From Nilaparvata lugens (taxonomy: Eukaryota; Arthropoda; Insecta; Hemiptera; Delphacidae): a stretch of 64,000 nt of DNA. Below are positions 22,959 through 32,825 of this stretch, one piece after another. Each line of letters opens with the position of its first letter. The stretch's first letter is position 1. The stretch is taken from assembly GCF_014356525.2 (NCBI RefSeq), contig NC_052516.1, positions 24,448,154-24,512,153 on the forward strand, read 5' to 3'. Under the pieces are notes generated by a model. That model was not told where the DNA came from. It did no database searches and worked only from the letters and a program-made list of their open reading frames with translations. A program made the translations under genes and the position numbers.

Positions 22959-23414
22959 TGTATAACTTATGGAGTACTTATAACTACTTTATGACTTATG
23001 GAGGATAGCAAGAGAGTAGAAAAACGATGAATTACTCATTTCAATTGGTTTTTTGATTATTTTAGTGTTGTGAAGAGTAATTTTTTTGATCAAAAAAATT
23101 AAATTCAGAATTTTATTATTGTTTTTTGTGTGCTTCCTGGAAAAACCCCTCTTCCTGAAAAATTTCGTATTTGTCACGTGGCCCATTACATATCTGCACT
23201 CTTCATAACAGTTTTCTTGTTACAAATTTGATATTGATGACTCATCAAGCATGACATTGAGTGATTCGATTGGAGAATCGATTCAAGTGATTGAGAAAAA
23301 CCCTTGACTTGAATGAGAAACTTTAGTTCTCATTCAACCAACAATAATTATTGTAAGTGAATCTTATTTCAAATGATTTATGTTTCAGATACAGATTTGA
23401 AGTGCATGACTCAC
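22959..23414. other. Intronic sequence just downstream of a neuroligin exon
   Basis: AT-rich; nothing recognised. Confidence 0.4.
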
Positions 23415-23615
23415 CAGGCATGACAGTGGGTGATATGATGAGGAAGTTGATGCAAGCGGCACCCGTGCCGTGACCCACCAACGTCACATTGCCTGGGTCA
23501 CCATGGAACAGTGCTATGTTCTGCTGGATCCAGTGCAGCGCCGCTATCTGGTCCATCAGACCGTAGTTGGCCACCCTCGCCTTCATTTGGGGAGCGATAT
23601 TCGCGTTCAGGAATC
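23415..23615 (-). CDS. Nlg: Neuroligin, internal exon carrying the inactive nucleophile elbow
   Basis: On the minus strand this exon completes the glycine codon left open by the exon at 29683-29833 (G|GA) and reads FLNANIAPQMKARVANYGLM, DQIAALHWIQQNIALFHGDP, GNVTLVGHGTGAACINFLII and SPTVMP: 66 codons plus one base. The acceptor is ATTTCAG|GA and the donor G|GTGAGT. In active cholinesterases the nucleophile elbow is GxSxG; here it is GHGTG, with glycine in place of the catalytic serine, which is the neuroligin state. The protein should therefore act in adhesion (neurexin binding at the synapse), not catalysis. It ends in phase 1 and joins the exon at 4855-5030 across an 18.4-kb intron. Confidence 0.97.
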
Positions 23616-23983
23616 CTGAAATAGAACCGAAATTATTTATTGAAATTATGATTTTTTAGTTAGTGATAAAATTCTATCAATCATGGAAGATCCTGGAATG
23701 TCAGCAGCATTATTCGAATGAGGTTCGGTTTCTAGGACAGTTGTTAAATCTAAAAGACCATTCAACAAATACATCATTCAATCATTCATCATTCAAAAGC
23801 GAAACACATGGAACAATAATTATATAATGAACATAAATTTGAATGCTATGTTACAAAACACAATAATTCAAAAAGAGCTGATTCATTTTGCACAAAAAAT
23901 CATAAACAGTGTCCCAAACAATCTCATAAATCAACAAAATAATAACAAAGTATGTTCCATAAACAATAAAATACTGGATATCT
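23616..23983. other. Intronic sequence, no recognised feature
   Basis: AT-rich sequence between the neuroligin exon and the Helitron at 23984. Confidence 0.4.
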
Positions 23984-24778
23984 TCTATATATGAAAGCGA
24001 AATGGCACTCACTGACTGACTGACTGACTGACTCACTCACTCGCAGAACTGAAAATCTACCGGACCAAAAACGTTAAAATTTGGTAGGTATGTTCAGTTG
24101 GCCCTTTAGAGGCGCACTAAGAACGGATTTAAAAAAAATTCCAAAGATACGCCCAAAATTAGCGTTTTCCAACGTTTTTTTCTCAGATTTATCAAGAACA
24201 AATGAACAAAAATTGCTCAAATTTAGTACAGAAGCTAAGCTAGGGTGTAATAATGTTGTGTTGGAAGGAATTTTGAATAATGCCAAAGATACACCCAAAA
24301 TCTGCGTTTTCCAGCGTTTATTCGCGCTTTCTCAGCTTTATCGAGAGTAAATGAACAGAAAATGTTCAAATTCACTACAGAAGCTCAGATGGGGTGTAAT
24401 AATGTTGTGTTAGAAGGAATTTGAAATAACGCCAAAGATACACCCAAAATTAGAGTTTTTTTGCCTTCTCTCAGTTATTCCATCAAGTAAAAGACAGAAA
24501 AATTTCAAATTTGGTACAGAGGTTTAGCTAGGGTCTAAATTGTGATGAGGTGACTCATCGAGGAAATTTCATCAAAGATACGCCCAAAATCAGCGTTTTT
24601 CCAACGTTTTTCTCAGCTTTTCTGCGTTTTCTCAGTACTTTGACTTGCTGGTGGAATGAAGAGTGCTCAAATGAAAAATTCAGGCGAGCGAAGCGAGCCC
24701 GCTGATATCATTTTTGGACGATCCAGTCGGGGGTCCAGGGTACACGGGTATGGCAAGCGAAGCGAGCCTGACGGCTAG
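23984..24778 (+). mobile_element. Non-autonomous Helitron, plus strand
   Basis: The 5' end TCTATATATGAAAGCGAAAT is followed by GGCACTCACTGACTGACTG and CGCAGAACTGAAAATCTACC. The 3' end contains GGCAAGCGAAGCGAGCC, then TGACGGCTAG, with T following. The start could be three bases earlier (TC at 23981 after A). Inside, a block of about 125-150 bp around GATACGCCCAAAAT(T/C)AGCGTTTT repeats about four times, a tandem structure absent from the copies at 7780 and 15618. Confidence 0.78.
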
Positions 24779-25735
24779 TATATAATATAGCTCCCCTTCT
24801 GAATGTCTCATATTTTTCACATATGTTGAAGGTACTTATGATTAGAATTACCTACGTGTAGAAATCCTCGAGTTCAGCATTTTTTGCACCTCTTAGTATA
24901 TTCTCTACTGGCGACAAGTTCTCACTAATTCCAGTAGATCCCCCCAAGCTTATCCTATTAGATGTATTGAATGATAATGTAATGATTGAATAAGACTCAA
25001 TAAATTCAGTTTGATTAGATATTATTATTTTTACTATTCACGAATATAACTATTTATACTATTATTGTTAAATCGATCATTTTTTAGTAATGAATATTGT
25101 TTATTCCAATTGATTGTCATCCATTGCATTTGTGATATATGGTTGATGGGTTAGTTTATTTGTGGAGATTAATTTGAATTTTAACCTATAGATTCAATGG
25201 TTCATTGTTTCAATAAGTGTCCAATAGTGTGACTCACATTAGAAAGTGGGCGGGAGAAGTTGCAGAGTTGTTATAATAATGCAATTTACTTTCACTTTAA
25301 ACATTCTGCACTGCTCATAAATAGCACCAACACTTCCTATTCGAACTATGCTGGGAGTTTATTAGAGTTTATTAAAGTTTAAAATTTATTAGTTTATTTT
25401 TAAGTTTATTATTAAATTTAAAGTTTATTAAAGTGATGGTTTATTAAAGTTGGGAGTTTATTAAAGTGAATATAACGTTGACATCCCCTGAATAACTAGT
25501 GAAGGACATACCGATGCATTTCCATTTGTGAGTAATTAATGATCGTGTTGGAGGCGAAATGAAACTAGAGGATATATAAGTGAGAGAGACTCGAGGAACG
25601 AGTGATACAACAAGAGAGAGATCCGTTATTCAAATTTATTTATCCTATTTACTTTTCACAATGGAGAAAACGGGTTTCCCCAAATGTGTCTATCATGTAA
25701 CATAGATATCATCGTGGAACAGTTGAAAGAGTCAA
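24779..25735. other. Intronic sequence with an AT-rich local repeat
   Basis: AGTTTATTAAAGT-like words repeat between 25360 and 25470. No gene recognised. Confidence 0.45.
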
Positions 25736-26560
25736 CTACTACTATTCTGCGAGAGAAAAAGAATAATAAAATCTGTGGTTAAACAGAAAGAGAATGATGA
25801 GGAAAACACTCGTGTAAGGGAAAGAGAGAATAATAGTGATGAAGTGAAACATAATAAAGAAAAAACACAATATAGGGAATTAGTGTAAGAGAGAGAAAGT
25901 GACAGAGATATGAAAATGAGAAGATGGAAGCATTCCATCGATTAAGAGAAAGTCATTCAAGAGAGGAATGGGAATAGAGAATCAAAAGCTACAGTAATGA
26001 AAAAGAGAAAGAAGGTAGGAATAGGAAGGAGACAGGAAGTTTGAATTCTATAGGAAAAATCAGTAAAGGAGTTGGCAAGAGTGAGATATGTGTGTGTGAA
26101 ATATAGACAGCAAGAGAAAAAGAAAAAAGAGAGGGTGTGAGAGAGAGAGAGCAAGTGATAGTGTGAGAGAAAAAAGGATGAGAAAGAAAGTGAGTGAGAA
26201 AGAACGACTGAGACATGAAGAGAGAAAGAGTGAGAGAGAGAGAGAGAGGGAGAGAGAGATAAAGAGTGACTGAGTGAGAGAATAAATGTGGTTGAGAGAG
26301 CAGTAGTGTGAGTGCGAGTGAATGAGCGGGCTAGAAGCGGGCAGAATGAGTGAGAGACAAACGAGCTGAAAGGGAGGCAAATAATAGTATAGAAGAAAAA
26401 GAGTGATAGTGTTCCAATGAAAGTGTTTGTAAAATAATGTGATCGGTAGAAAGTGTAAATGAAAATGTATGAGCGGGAGTGAGAAAATACCAGAGAGAAT
26501 GTGTTCATGAAAGTTTGAGTGGATGAGTGAGAGATAATGGGTGAGGAAGAGACAATTCCA
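25736..26560. repeat. Purine-rich (GA) low-complexity tract
   Basis: The plus strand is dominated by GAGAGA, GTGAGAGAGA and AGAGAAAGAG. Overlapping minus-strand frames of 176-183 codons are Ser/Leu/Phe-rich compositional artefacts. Confidence 0.8.
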
Positions 26561-27285
26561 ATTTAATCCGATGTTAAACAATAGGACCACATTACGATTC
26601 GGGTCATAAAATATTGATGAGTGCAGATAATTTATGGAATCATAATCACGGTCGGTTACATTACGCCATTGTTGCGGTTTTTCATCCCAATTAACCGCGA
26701 ATTAATTTGTCGAGAAATCGTGCGGAATATAATTGAATGATCGGTCAATACTCGACTTGACAGAGTCGTCTTGTTTGATTTGATACTTCCATTGTAATTT
26801 CATGTGATTACGTCGACAGAAGAGTCATTTGAATCTAGAGTAACCGCACCGGTTATTTCAACTAATTTATGCAAAACGTTTTACGATTTTTTTCAACAAT
26901 TTGGGAAAAAGATTGTTAAACGTTTGAATCATGGAACATTTTGTATAAATTGTTGAAGTGTTTATTATTCATTCTACTGCCCCGTTTTTGCTATAGGTTA
27001 TAAGTTCAGAAGCTTTACTTTGTGAGTAATTCATTATCGAGGAGCAGAAGTTGGCTGAAGCAAGGTCTGTAGTAACAAGGTCTGATTTTGATTTGAATTT
27101 AAATTTTAATTCTAATTTCAATTTTGGTCCAAAATTGAGACCTCGAGCTAAAGAAACAATTTATGTTATCACACCGGTGGTGAAATTTTCCCAAAAGAAG
27201 TTCATATATCTTCTCCAAGAAGGTATAGGTACGTGCTCATGTCCAAGGTCTATAAATAGGTATTTATAGACCTTGCTTATGTCGA
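26561..27285. other. High-complexity island next to a purine tract, then ordinary intron
   Basis: 26640-26850 (for example ATTAACCGCGAATTAATTTG) is unlike the surrounding repeats and could be a conserved non-coding segment. A 72-codon frame at 27051-27269 shows no domain. Confidence 0.3.
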
Positions 27286-27286
27286 A

Positions 27287-27362
27287 AAAACTCATTCAGA
27301 GTTTAATTGACCGAGCGAAGTGAGGTCTAAGATTCAAGTCGACGGTTTGGCAGTTCTCGTAA
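27287..27362. repeat. Repeat terminus with GACCGAGCGAAGTGAGGTC hairpin
   Basis: GACCGAGCGAAGTGAGGTC (27309-27327) is a near-perfect inverted repeat of the same style as Helitron terminal hairpins in this window. It is followed by TCAAGTCGACGGTTTGGCAG and then the octamer array. The two together probably belong to one mobile element whose other end I cannot place. Confidence 0.4.
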
Positions 27363-27566
27363 TGTTTATATGTTTATATGTTTATATGTTTATGTGTTTA
27401 TATGTTTATATGTTTATATGTTTATATGTTTATATGTTTATATGTTTATATGTTTATATGTTTATATGTTTATATGTTTATATGTTTATATGTTTATATG
27501 TTTATATGTTTATATGTTTATATGTTTATATGTTTATATGTTTATATGTTTATATGTTTATATGTT
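27363..27566. repeat. (TTTATATG)n octamer array, about 25 copies
   Basis: About 25 uninterrupted 8-bp units with one variant (TTTATGTG). Because 8 is not a multiple of 3, the plus-strand frames repeat MFICLYVY; these are not proteins. Confidence 0.95.
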
Positions 27567-28459
27567 GCGCATTTACGGCGAAACGCGGTAATAGATTTTC
27601 ATGAAATTTGACAGGTATGTTCCTTTTTTAATTGCGCGTCGACGTATATACAAGGTTTTTGGAAATTTTGCATTTCAAGGATAATATAAAAGGAAACAGG
27701 AGCCTCCTTCATACGCCAATATTAGAGTAAAAATCAGACTATAGAATTATTCATCATGAATCAGCTGAAAAGTGATTACACAGATGTGTGGAGAAGCCAG
27801 TCCATTGCTGTATCCCCATAAGGTCTATAGTTTCAATCAGGTACTTTTGGATGAGAATACTGCGTGAGGTCTACTGTTCACAGAACTACTAGTATTTTTT
27901 AATACAAAATTAGGCGCTCAGCCTCTATTATCTGATCCTCTAAACTATATTCTACACGGAAGCGCTAGCTTTCTAACTTCTGATATGAAATCTACACTGT
28001 GAAATCTCGATATAGACTAGAATATCTCAAGGGGAATTTCAAAAATGTAGTAATACAAGGTCCATACTAAATCAGGGTGTACTATATCAAGTTTGAAAGT
28101 TATAGGGACTTTTCAAGGGACTGCAGGAAATCGTACTTTAACAGAGAATGTACTATATCCAAGTTCCACTGTTAATGCTCAACTTTTTCTCACAATAAAT
28201 ACTTCCACCGGATTGAGAACTCTGATAATTTCGAATTTCTCTGGATTGAGATTTAGTTTTAGATAGATTGGAACAAAAGTAATAATTAAAGTTGAACCTC
28301 AATTAAATTGAACCTCAATTAAACCTGAACAAATTTTGTTCAGGTTGTACCAGGAAAGCTGTATGATTACTCAAAAACATAACATATCACAACATATTTT
28401 ATTCGAGAAATCATAACATTTCAATAAATAAAAGCGTGTATCATTGAATCAATCCTATA
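27567..28459. other. Intronic sequence, probably partly mobile
   Basis: The stretch after the octamers (CGCATTTACGGCGAAACGCG, GATTTTCATGAAATTTGACAG) reads like the subterminal part of an insect Helitron. The rest is unassigned. Confidence 0.35.
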
Positions 28460-29072
28460 CTATTATATGAGCAACTTCTGTTTAGATGTTTATATGCTTG
28501 TATTTTACCGGATCTCGAAAACTGCTCTAACGATTCTCACAAAATTCAGAACATAGTAGGTGCATAATATAAAGATTCGATTGCACTAGGTCTCATCCCT
28601 GAGAAAACTCGCTGGAGGGCATTGAAAGGATAATTATTATTCATCCTTGGGAAAACAGCTGATAATAGTATTTCGTCGTCTGTTGGTGATGGAAGTGAGT
28701 GAGGGAGTTCATGTGTGTGGGACTGTGTCAATATTATGACTCAGCTGTTGCACTTTTGTAATCATTCAATCAGGTAGTTAGTGCCAGCTGCAGAAAAAAA
28801 ATCCAGGTTATTTCCAATCCTCATTAATTTCAGTAGATTCATCTTTTTGAAATGGTCTTCTCTGATTTGGTTCAACTTAATCAGGATTAAAATTTAACCG
28901 GCTTTTGTGCAACTGGGGCTTTGTGAGGAAAATTTTTGCATTTCTCTGGGAATTGATTTCAATTCACTGTGATTTGATAGAACATTTCTATATGAATGTT
29001 ATCATAATTTCTTCTTTCGTAATAAATTTTTGATGCTTTTGTACTCCAGAGCGAAGCTCGGTTCCCGATATT
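28460..29072 (+). mobile_element. Helitron/Helentron-like element with nested MITE
   Basis: It starts near GAGCAACTTCTGTTTAGATG, carries CCGGATCTCGAAAACTGCTC and GCACTAGGTCTCATCCCTG, and ends CTCCAGAGCGAAGCTCGG followed by TTCCCGATATT. The family is the same as 5851-6372 and 36862-37250. A hairpin MITE (28775-28917) interrupts it. Confidence 0.65.
28775..28917. mobile_element. Hairpin MITE nested in a Helentron-like element
   Basis: The right end AACCGGCTTTTGTGCAACTGG and the internal GGTCTTCTCTGATTTGGTT match the copies at 58263-58407 and 36394-36545. The left end is degraded (GTGCCAGCTGCAGAAAAAAA). Confidence 0.6.
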
Positions 29073-29079
29073 CAATTTC

Positions 29080-29530
29080 AATTTCTCAATTTCAATTTCA
29101 TTTATTGCCGAATAGAATATTCGAAACATATTACAAAATCTTTATAATATGACATATCATTGAAAATATAAATAAATAAGCATTATTACTCATACATGTA
29201 CTTGAATAAAATTAAAATAAAATATAAAATCTAGGCATCACCAGCAAAAAAAAATCTTTGCCCGCTGGTGAGAGTTGCAAAACAGTAAAAGAAAAACATA
29301 ATATTTCGAAATAATGCAGAAAGTTGAAGTTAAATTTAACTAAAATTACAAAATTTTATAACAGCAGCATAAAAAAATCAAACAAGTATTGTGCAGAGAA
29401 AAGACTATAAAATGAAAATAAAATAATCTAAATTAAATTGCTATATTTAAGGTAAAGAAATATTCCCTCTCAATCCACTCATTGACGGTATTTTTATAAT
29501 TTTTGAAATCCAAGTCCAAAATTCCAAATC
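29080..29530 (-). repeat. Probable LINE 3'-end remnant
   Basis: CAATTTCAATTTCATTTATTG and the inner CTTTGCCCGCTGGTGAGAG read, on the minus strand, like a LINE 3' UTR. It resembles in style the fragment at 38215-39222, but no reverse transcriptase can be read here. Confidence 0.35.
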
Positions 29531-29682
29531 CATGTTAACTGAATAAATGGAATGAATGAATCACAGGCGGTGAGAATTCATTCTTATTGTGTGAATATTC
29601 TTAAGAAAGAGTTGATATACAAGTTTATAAGTTTATGGATAATCCTTATAGAATTGTAATTATGATAGTTAATTATAAATAC

Positions 29683-29833
29683 CTAAGATTCCAAGTCTGT
29701 AGTTTGATAGTGACAACAACTAGATCTGCATAGCTGGCTAGCACACTGCCATCATAGGGATTCCCAGCATTCCACTCAAACGACTCCCCATGGATAAACA
29801 GGAGAACTGGATATCTCGCTCCAGTAACTGCTC
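29683..29833 (-). CDS. Nlg: Neuroligin, internal exon (HGESFEWN block), with a 1-bp frameshift
   Basis: On the minus strand the exon starts with GA, completing a codon from an exon not seen here, and reads AVTGARYPVLLFIHGESFEW then NAGNPYDGSVLASYADLVVV and TI. The expected NYRLGIL follows only if one A is ignored: the plus strand has TTT at 29703-29705 where TT would restore ACT ATC AAC TAC AGA. As given, the frame becomes TIKLQTWNL and no longer joins the next exon. HGESFEWN replaces the HGGG(F) oxyanion motif of active esterases and is typical of neuroligins. The acceptor is GTTCCAG and the donor G|GTATTT. Without the extra base the exon is 150 nt, phase 1 at both ends. A sequencing or assembly error is more likely than a real null allele, because the other exons are intact. 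Confidence 0.93.
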
Positions 29834-31180
29834 CTGGAACAGAAGAACAGGTTATTTAGTAACGGTTTATTATATGTAACTGATAGTTTGGATTGTGAGC
29901 TCAAACTATAAGCTTGATATCGGTACCACACAAATACTTGTCAAAAATAAGTGAGAATTCTTATGAAATTATCAAGTACTTTCACTTTATGATCTCGTAT
30001 TTATGAAAAGAATTCGAAGTCTTCAAGAATAAACTGAAGACCAGCCTTCCATCTGGACTTGTAAATCGAGTTTGAACTTTTCCAGTTCTGTTATCCTTGA
30101 TGTAAATCAATTTATACTACTTATAGAAAAACACTACAAAGTTTCCTATATTCTATATATCGACCAAGAATGGTTTCTGTGATGACGTCATTATCAAGTT
30201 ATTTTCTATGATCGAACCAAAGACCTTAATGAGATATACAGCCACAATGCCTATGCCTTCCCAATGATAGCTCTTACTTGAAATTGAAGGCCGCCATTGG
30301 GGTATTTTAGCACGAGATATTATATCTATATATGTGTAATATTATAGATTAAGAAGGCATTGATATGTAATAATCTTATAGGTTGCCCCCTCAATGGCCG
30401 ATTTCAATTCCAAGTACGACACTAGCGCTGCATGTGAGTCTATGCATCTTCAAGGTCTTTGGATTGAACATCCAAGTAGTCCTATTTGAATAATAATTTA
30501 GATTTCATACTAATATATATCTTCTAAACATATGATTTATTTCATATAATATTATGATGGAATTCGGTGTATTTTTATTGTTATTCTAAACACACTATTA
30601 ATTCTCAGGGCAATAACATTAAGTTAATGTGGAAGTGGCTTAATATTGTAGTAGGCAACACGCCTCAAAAACAAAGGAGCTCTCTAATTGGTCGATAAGT
30701 TTGTTAGTCGCCATTTTGGTTTCATGGCTCACTACCAACAGGAAGCAAGCAGCTCAAGAACGTCTCAATGTAAGTCATAGTCCAATGCTCGTCGAATTCG
30801 GGAAGTGGCTGACGTTGGCATAGTAACTACCATATTTCTGATTTCTTGATCAGCTCTGCCTTGAATCATTTTTCTTCACCAGAATTGAAGAAGTGAACAA
30901 ACCGGTCAATCCTTGAAAGAGTTTATAATAATCATGGAGTTGCATTGCGATTTACTATCCAAGCAATAGAAAATACTTATTCAATAATGGCTTGCTGTGG
31001 ATCTTTAGGATATTTGTTGATCATATCTGTGATTTTATTAGATTATATTTATGATCTGTTGGATGTTGTTATATATTTATATTGAGACTTGGGGAGCGCC
31101 AAATCTCTGAATTGTGCCCTAGAAATATGATAGACTACTAGAATAATTACTTAATCTATAAATTATTATTTAACGAAAAT
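29834..31180. other. Upstream intron, no recognised feature
   Basis: I looked for the preceding neuroligin exon (EDCLYLNIY-type block) on the minus strand here and further right and found none. Confidence 0.4.
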
Positions 31181-31184
31181 CCTA

Positions 31185-31330
31185 AATAAATGCTGTAAAT
31201 CACCCCGAGGACTTCTGCTACTGCAGACATTGACAACAGGGTTAACAGCTAGATGGAAATTCGATGAGAACTACTATCCAAAAATTAGTTGCCAGCCCGG
31301 GGAATCGAACCCGGTACCTCCCGATTGCTA
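31185..31330 (-). repeat. Inverted, truncated unit of a tRNA-derived SINE
   Basis: This is the reverse complement of the 3' half of the repeats that follow: it includes the B-box part (GGAATCGAACCCGG on the plus strand) and the tail CTGCAGACATTGACAACAGG. It stops inside the tRNA-like part and is joined head-to-head with the direct array. Confidence 0.75.
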
Positions 31331-31375
31331 GCATTTACAGCATTTATTTAGGATTTTCGTTGGATAATAATTATA

Positions 31376-32338
31376 TATTAATCTGCATTTGAATAAATGC
31401 ATTCTCTATTTAATTCCATCTGTAACTGGTTGGCCGCTATGGCTTCGTATAAAATGAGCGCTGCTATCCAGAGATTGTCAGTTTGGTGATGGGTATGCAT
31501 TCCTGACTAGCAATTGGGAGGTAGCGGGTTCGATTCCCGGGCTGGCAACTAATTTTTGGATGGTAGTTCTCATCGAATTTCCATCTAGCTGTTAACCCTG
31601 TTGTCAATGTCTGCAGTAGCAGAAGTCTTCGGGGTGATTTACAGCATTTATTTACGATTTTCGTTAAATAATAATTATATATTAATTAGCATTTGAATAA
31701 ATGCATTCTCTATTTAATTCCTTCTGTAACTGGTTGGCCGCTATGGCTTCGTATAAAATGAGCGTTGCTATCCAGAAATTGACAGTTTGGTGTAAGGGTA
31801 AGCATTCCTGACTAACAATTGGGAGGTACCGGGTTCGATTCCCGGGCTGGCTACTAATTTTTGGATAGTAGTTCTCATCGAATTTCCATCTAGCTGTTAA
31901 CCCTGTTGTCAATGTCTGCAGTAGCAGAAGTCTTCGGGGTGATTTACAGCATTTATTTAGGATTTTCGTTAAATAATAATTATATATTAATTAGCATTTG
32001 AATAAATGCATTCTCTATTTAATTCCATCTGTAACTGGTTGGCCGCTATGGCTTCGTATAAAATGAGCGCTGCTATCCAGAGATTGTCAGTTTGGTGTAA
32101 GGGTAAGCATTCCTGACTAACAATTGGGAGGTACCGGGTTCGATTCCCGGGCTGGCAACTAATTTTTGGATAGTAGTTCTCATCGAATTTCCATCTAGCT
32201 GTTAACCCTGTTGTCAATGTCTGCAGTAGCAGAAGTCTTCGGGGTGATTTACAGCATTTATTTAGGATTTTCGTTAAATAATAATTATATATTAATTAGC
32301 ATTTGAATAAATGCATTCTCTATTTAATTCCATCTGTA
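31376..32338 (+). repeat. Tandem array of three 305-bp SINE-like units
   Basis: The B-box GGTTCGATTCC starts at 31527, 31832 and 32137, exactly 305 bp apart. An A-box-like TTTGGTGTAAGGGTAAGC lies about 35-40 bp upstream in each. Units share GCTGTTAACCCTGTTGTC and GGTTGGCCGCTATGGC. Polymerase III promoter boxes point to a tRNA-derived SINE, yet the copies are arranged head-to-tail like a satellite. Other fragments of the family are at 40060-40380 and 60750-60852. These are not functional tRNA genes because no acceptor stem can be formed. Confidence 0.8.
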
Positions 32339-32825
32339 ATTATTTAATCTCAATATGACAATATTTATTATAAGATCATGGTGGAATATATTCTCCTGAC
32401 AAATAAAATATATATTTTAGATTCATTTGATCATGATTAACAAGAATCATTAATCAATGTCAGGTCAGAACTACCGAAATAACATAAATCACAATGATTT
32501 GGTGCAAACAGGGAAAGTGGCGAGAATGCCTTCTTATCTTTCTCACTCACTTTATAACGAAAATGTCACTATTATTATAGTTGATTCACTTATCATAGTC
32601 ATCCGTAATTTCAATTTAGATTTATCAATTATTGTGATTTTCTTCAAATAAATCTGTTTTATCCGATTCTAGAACTCACGCACTACTGAAGAAGATCCCC
32701 TAAGAATAGGGAATTCAATGTGACCTATAAGTTTTCATCACTTTTCATTTAATGCGGAAGTAAAGCAAAAATTCTTCTCGAAAGTCGACAAAGAACGCAG
32801 GATAACTTTCAAAACAAAACATAAT
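32339..32825. other. No recognised feature
   Basis: AT-rich spacer. Confidence 0.35.

Noticed and set aside
25570..25600. TATATAAG as a promoter TATA box
   Set aside because: One short AT-rich word inside a long intron, with no gene downstream.
27320..27611. Overlapping open frames encoding repeated MFICLYVY
   Set aside because: Direct result of an octamer array: repeating 8-mers without stops stay open in three plus-strand frames.
31490..31560. Possible tRNA gene (A and B boxes)
   Set aside because: Recurs in 305-bp units and as dispersed fragments, and no acceptor stem pairs; it is a SINE head.
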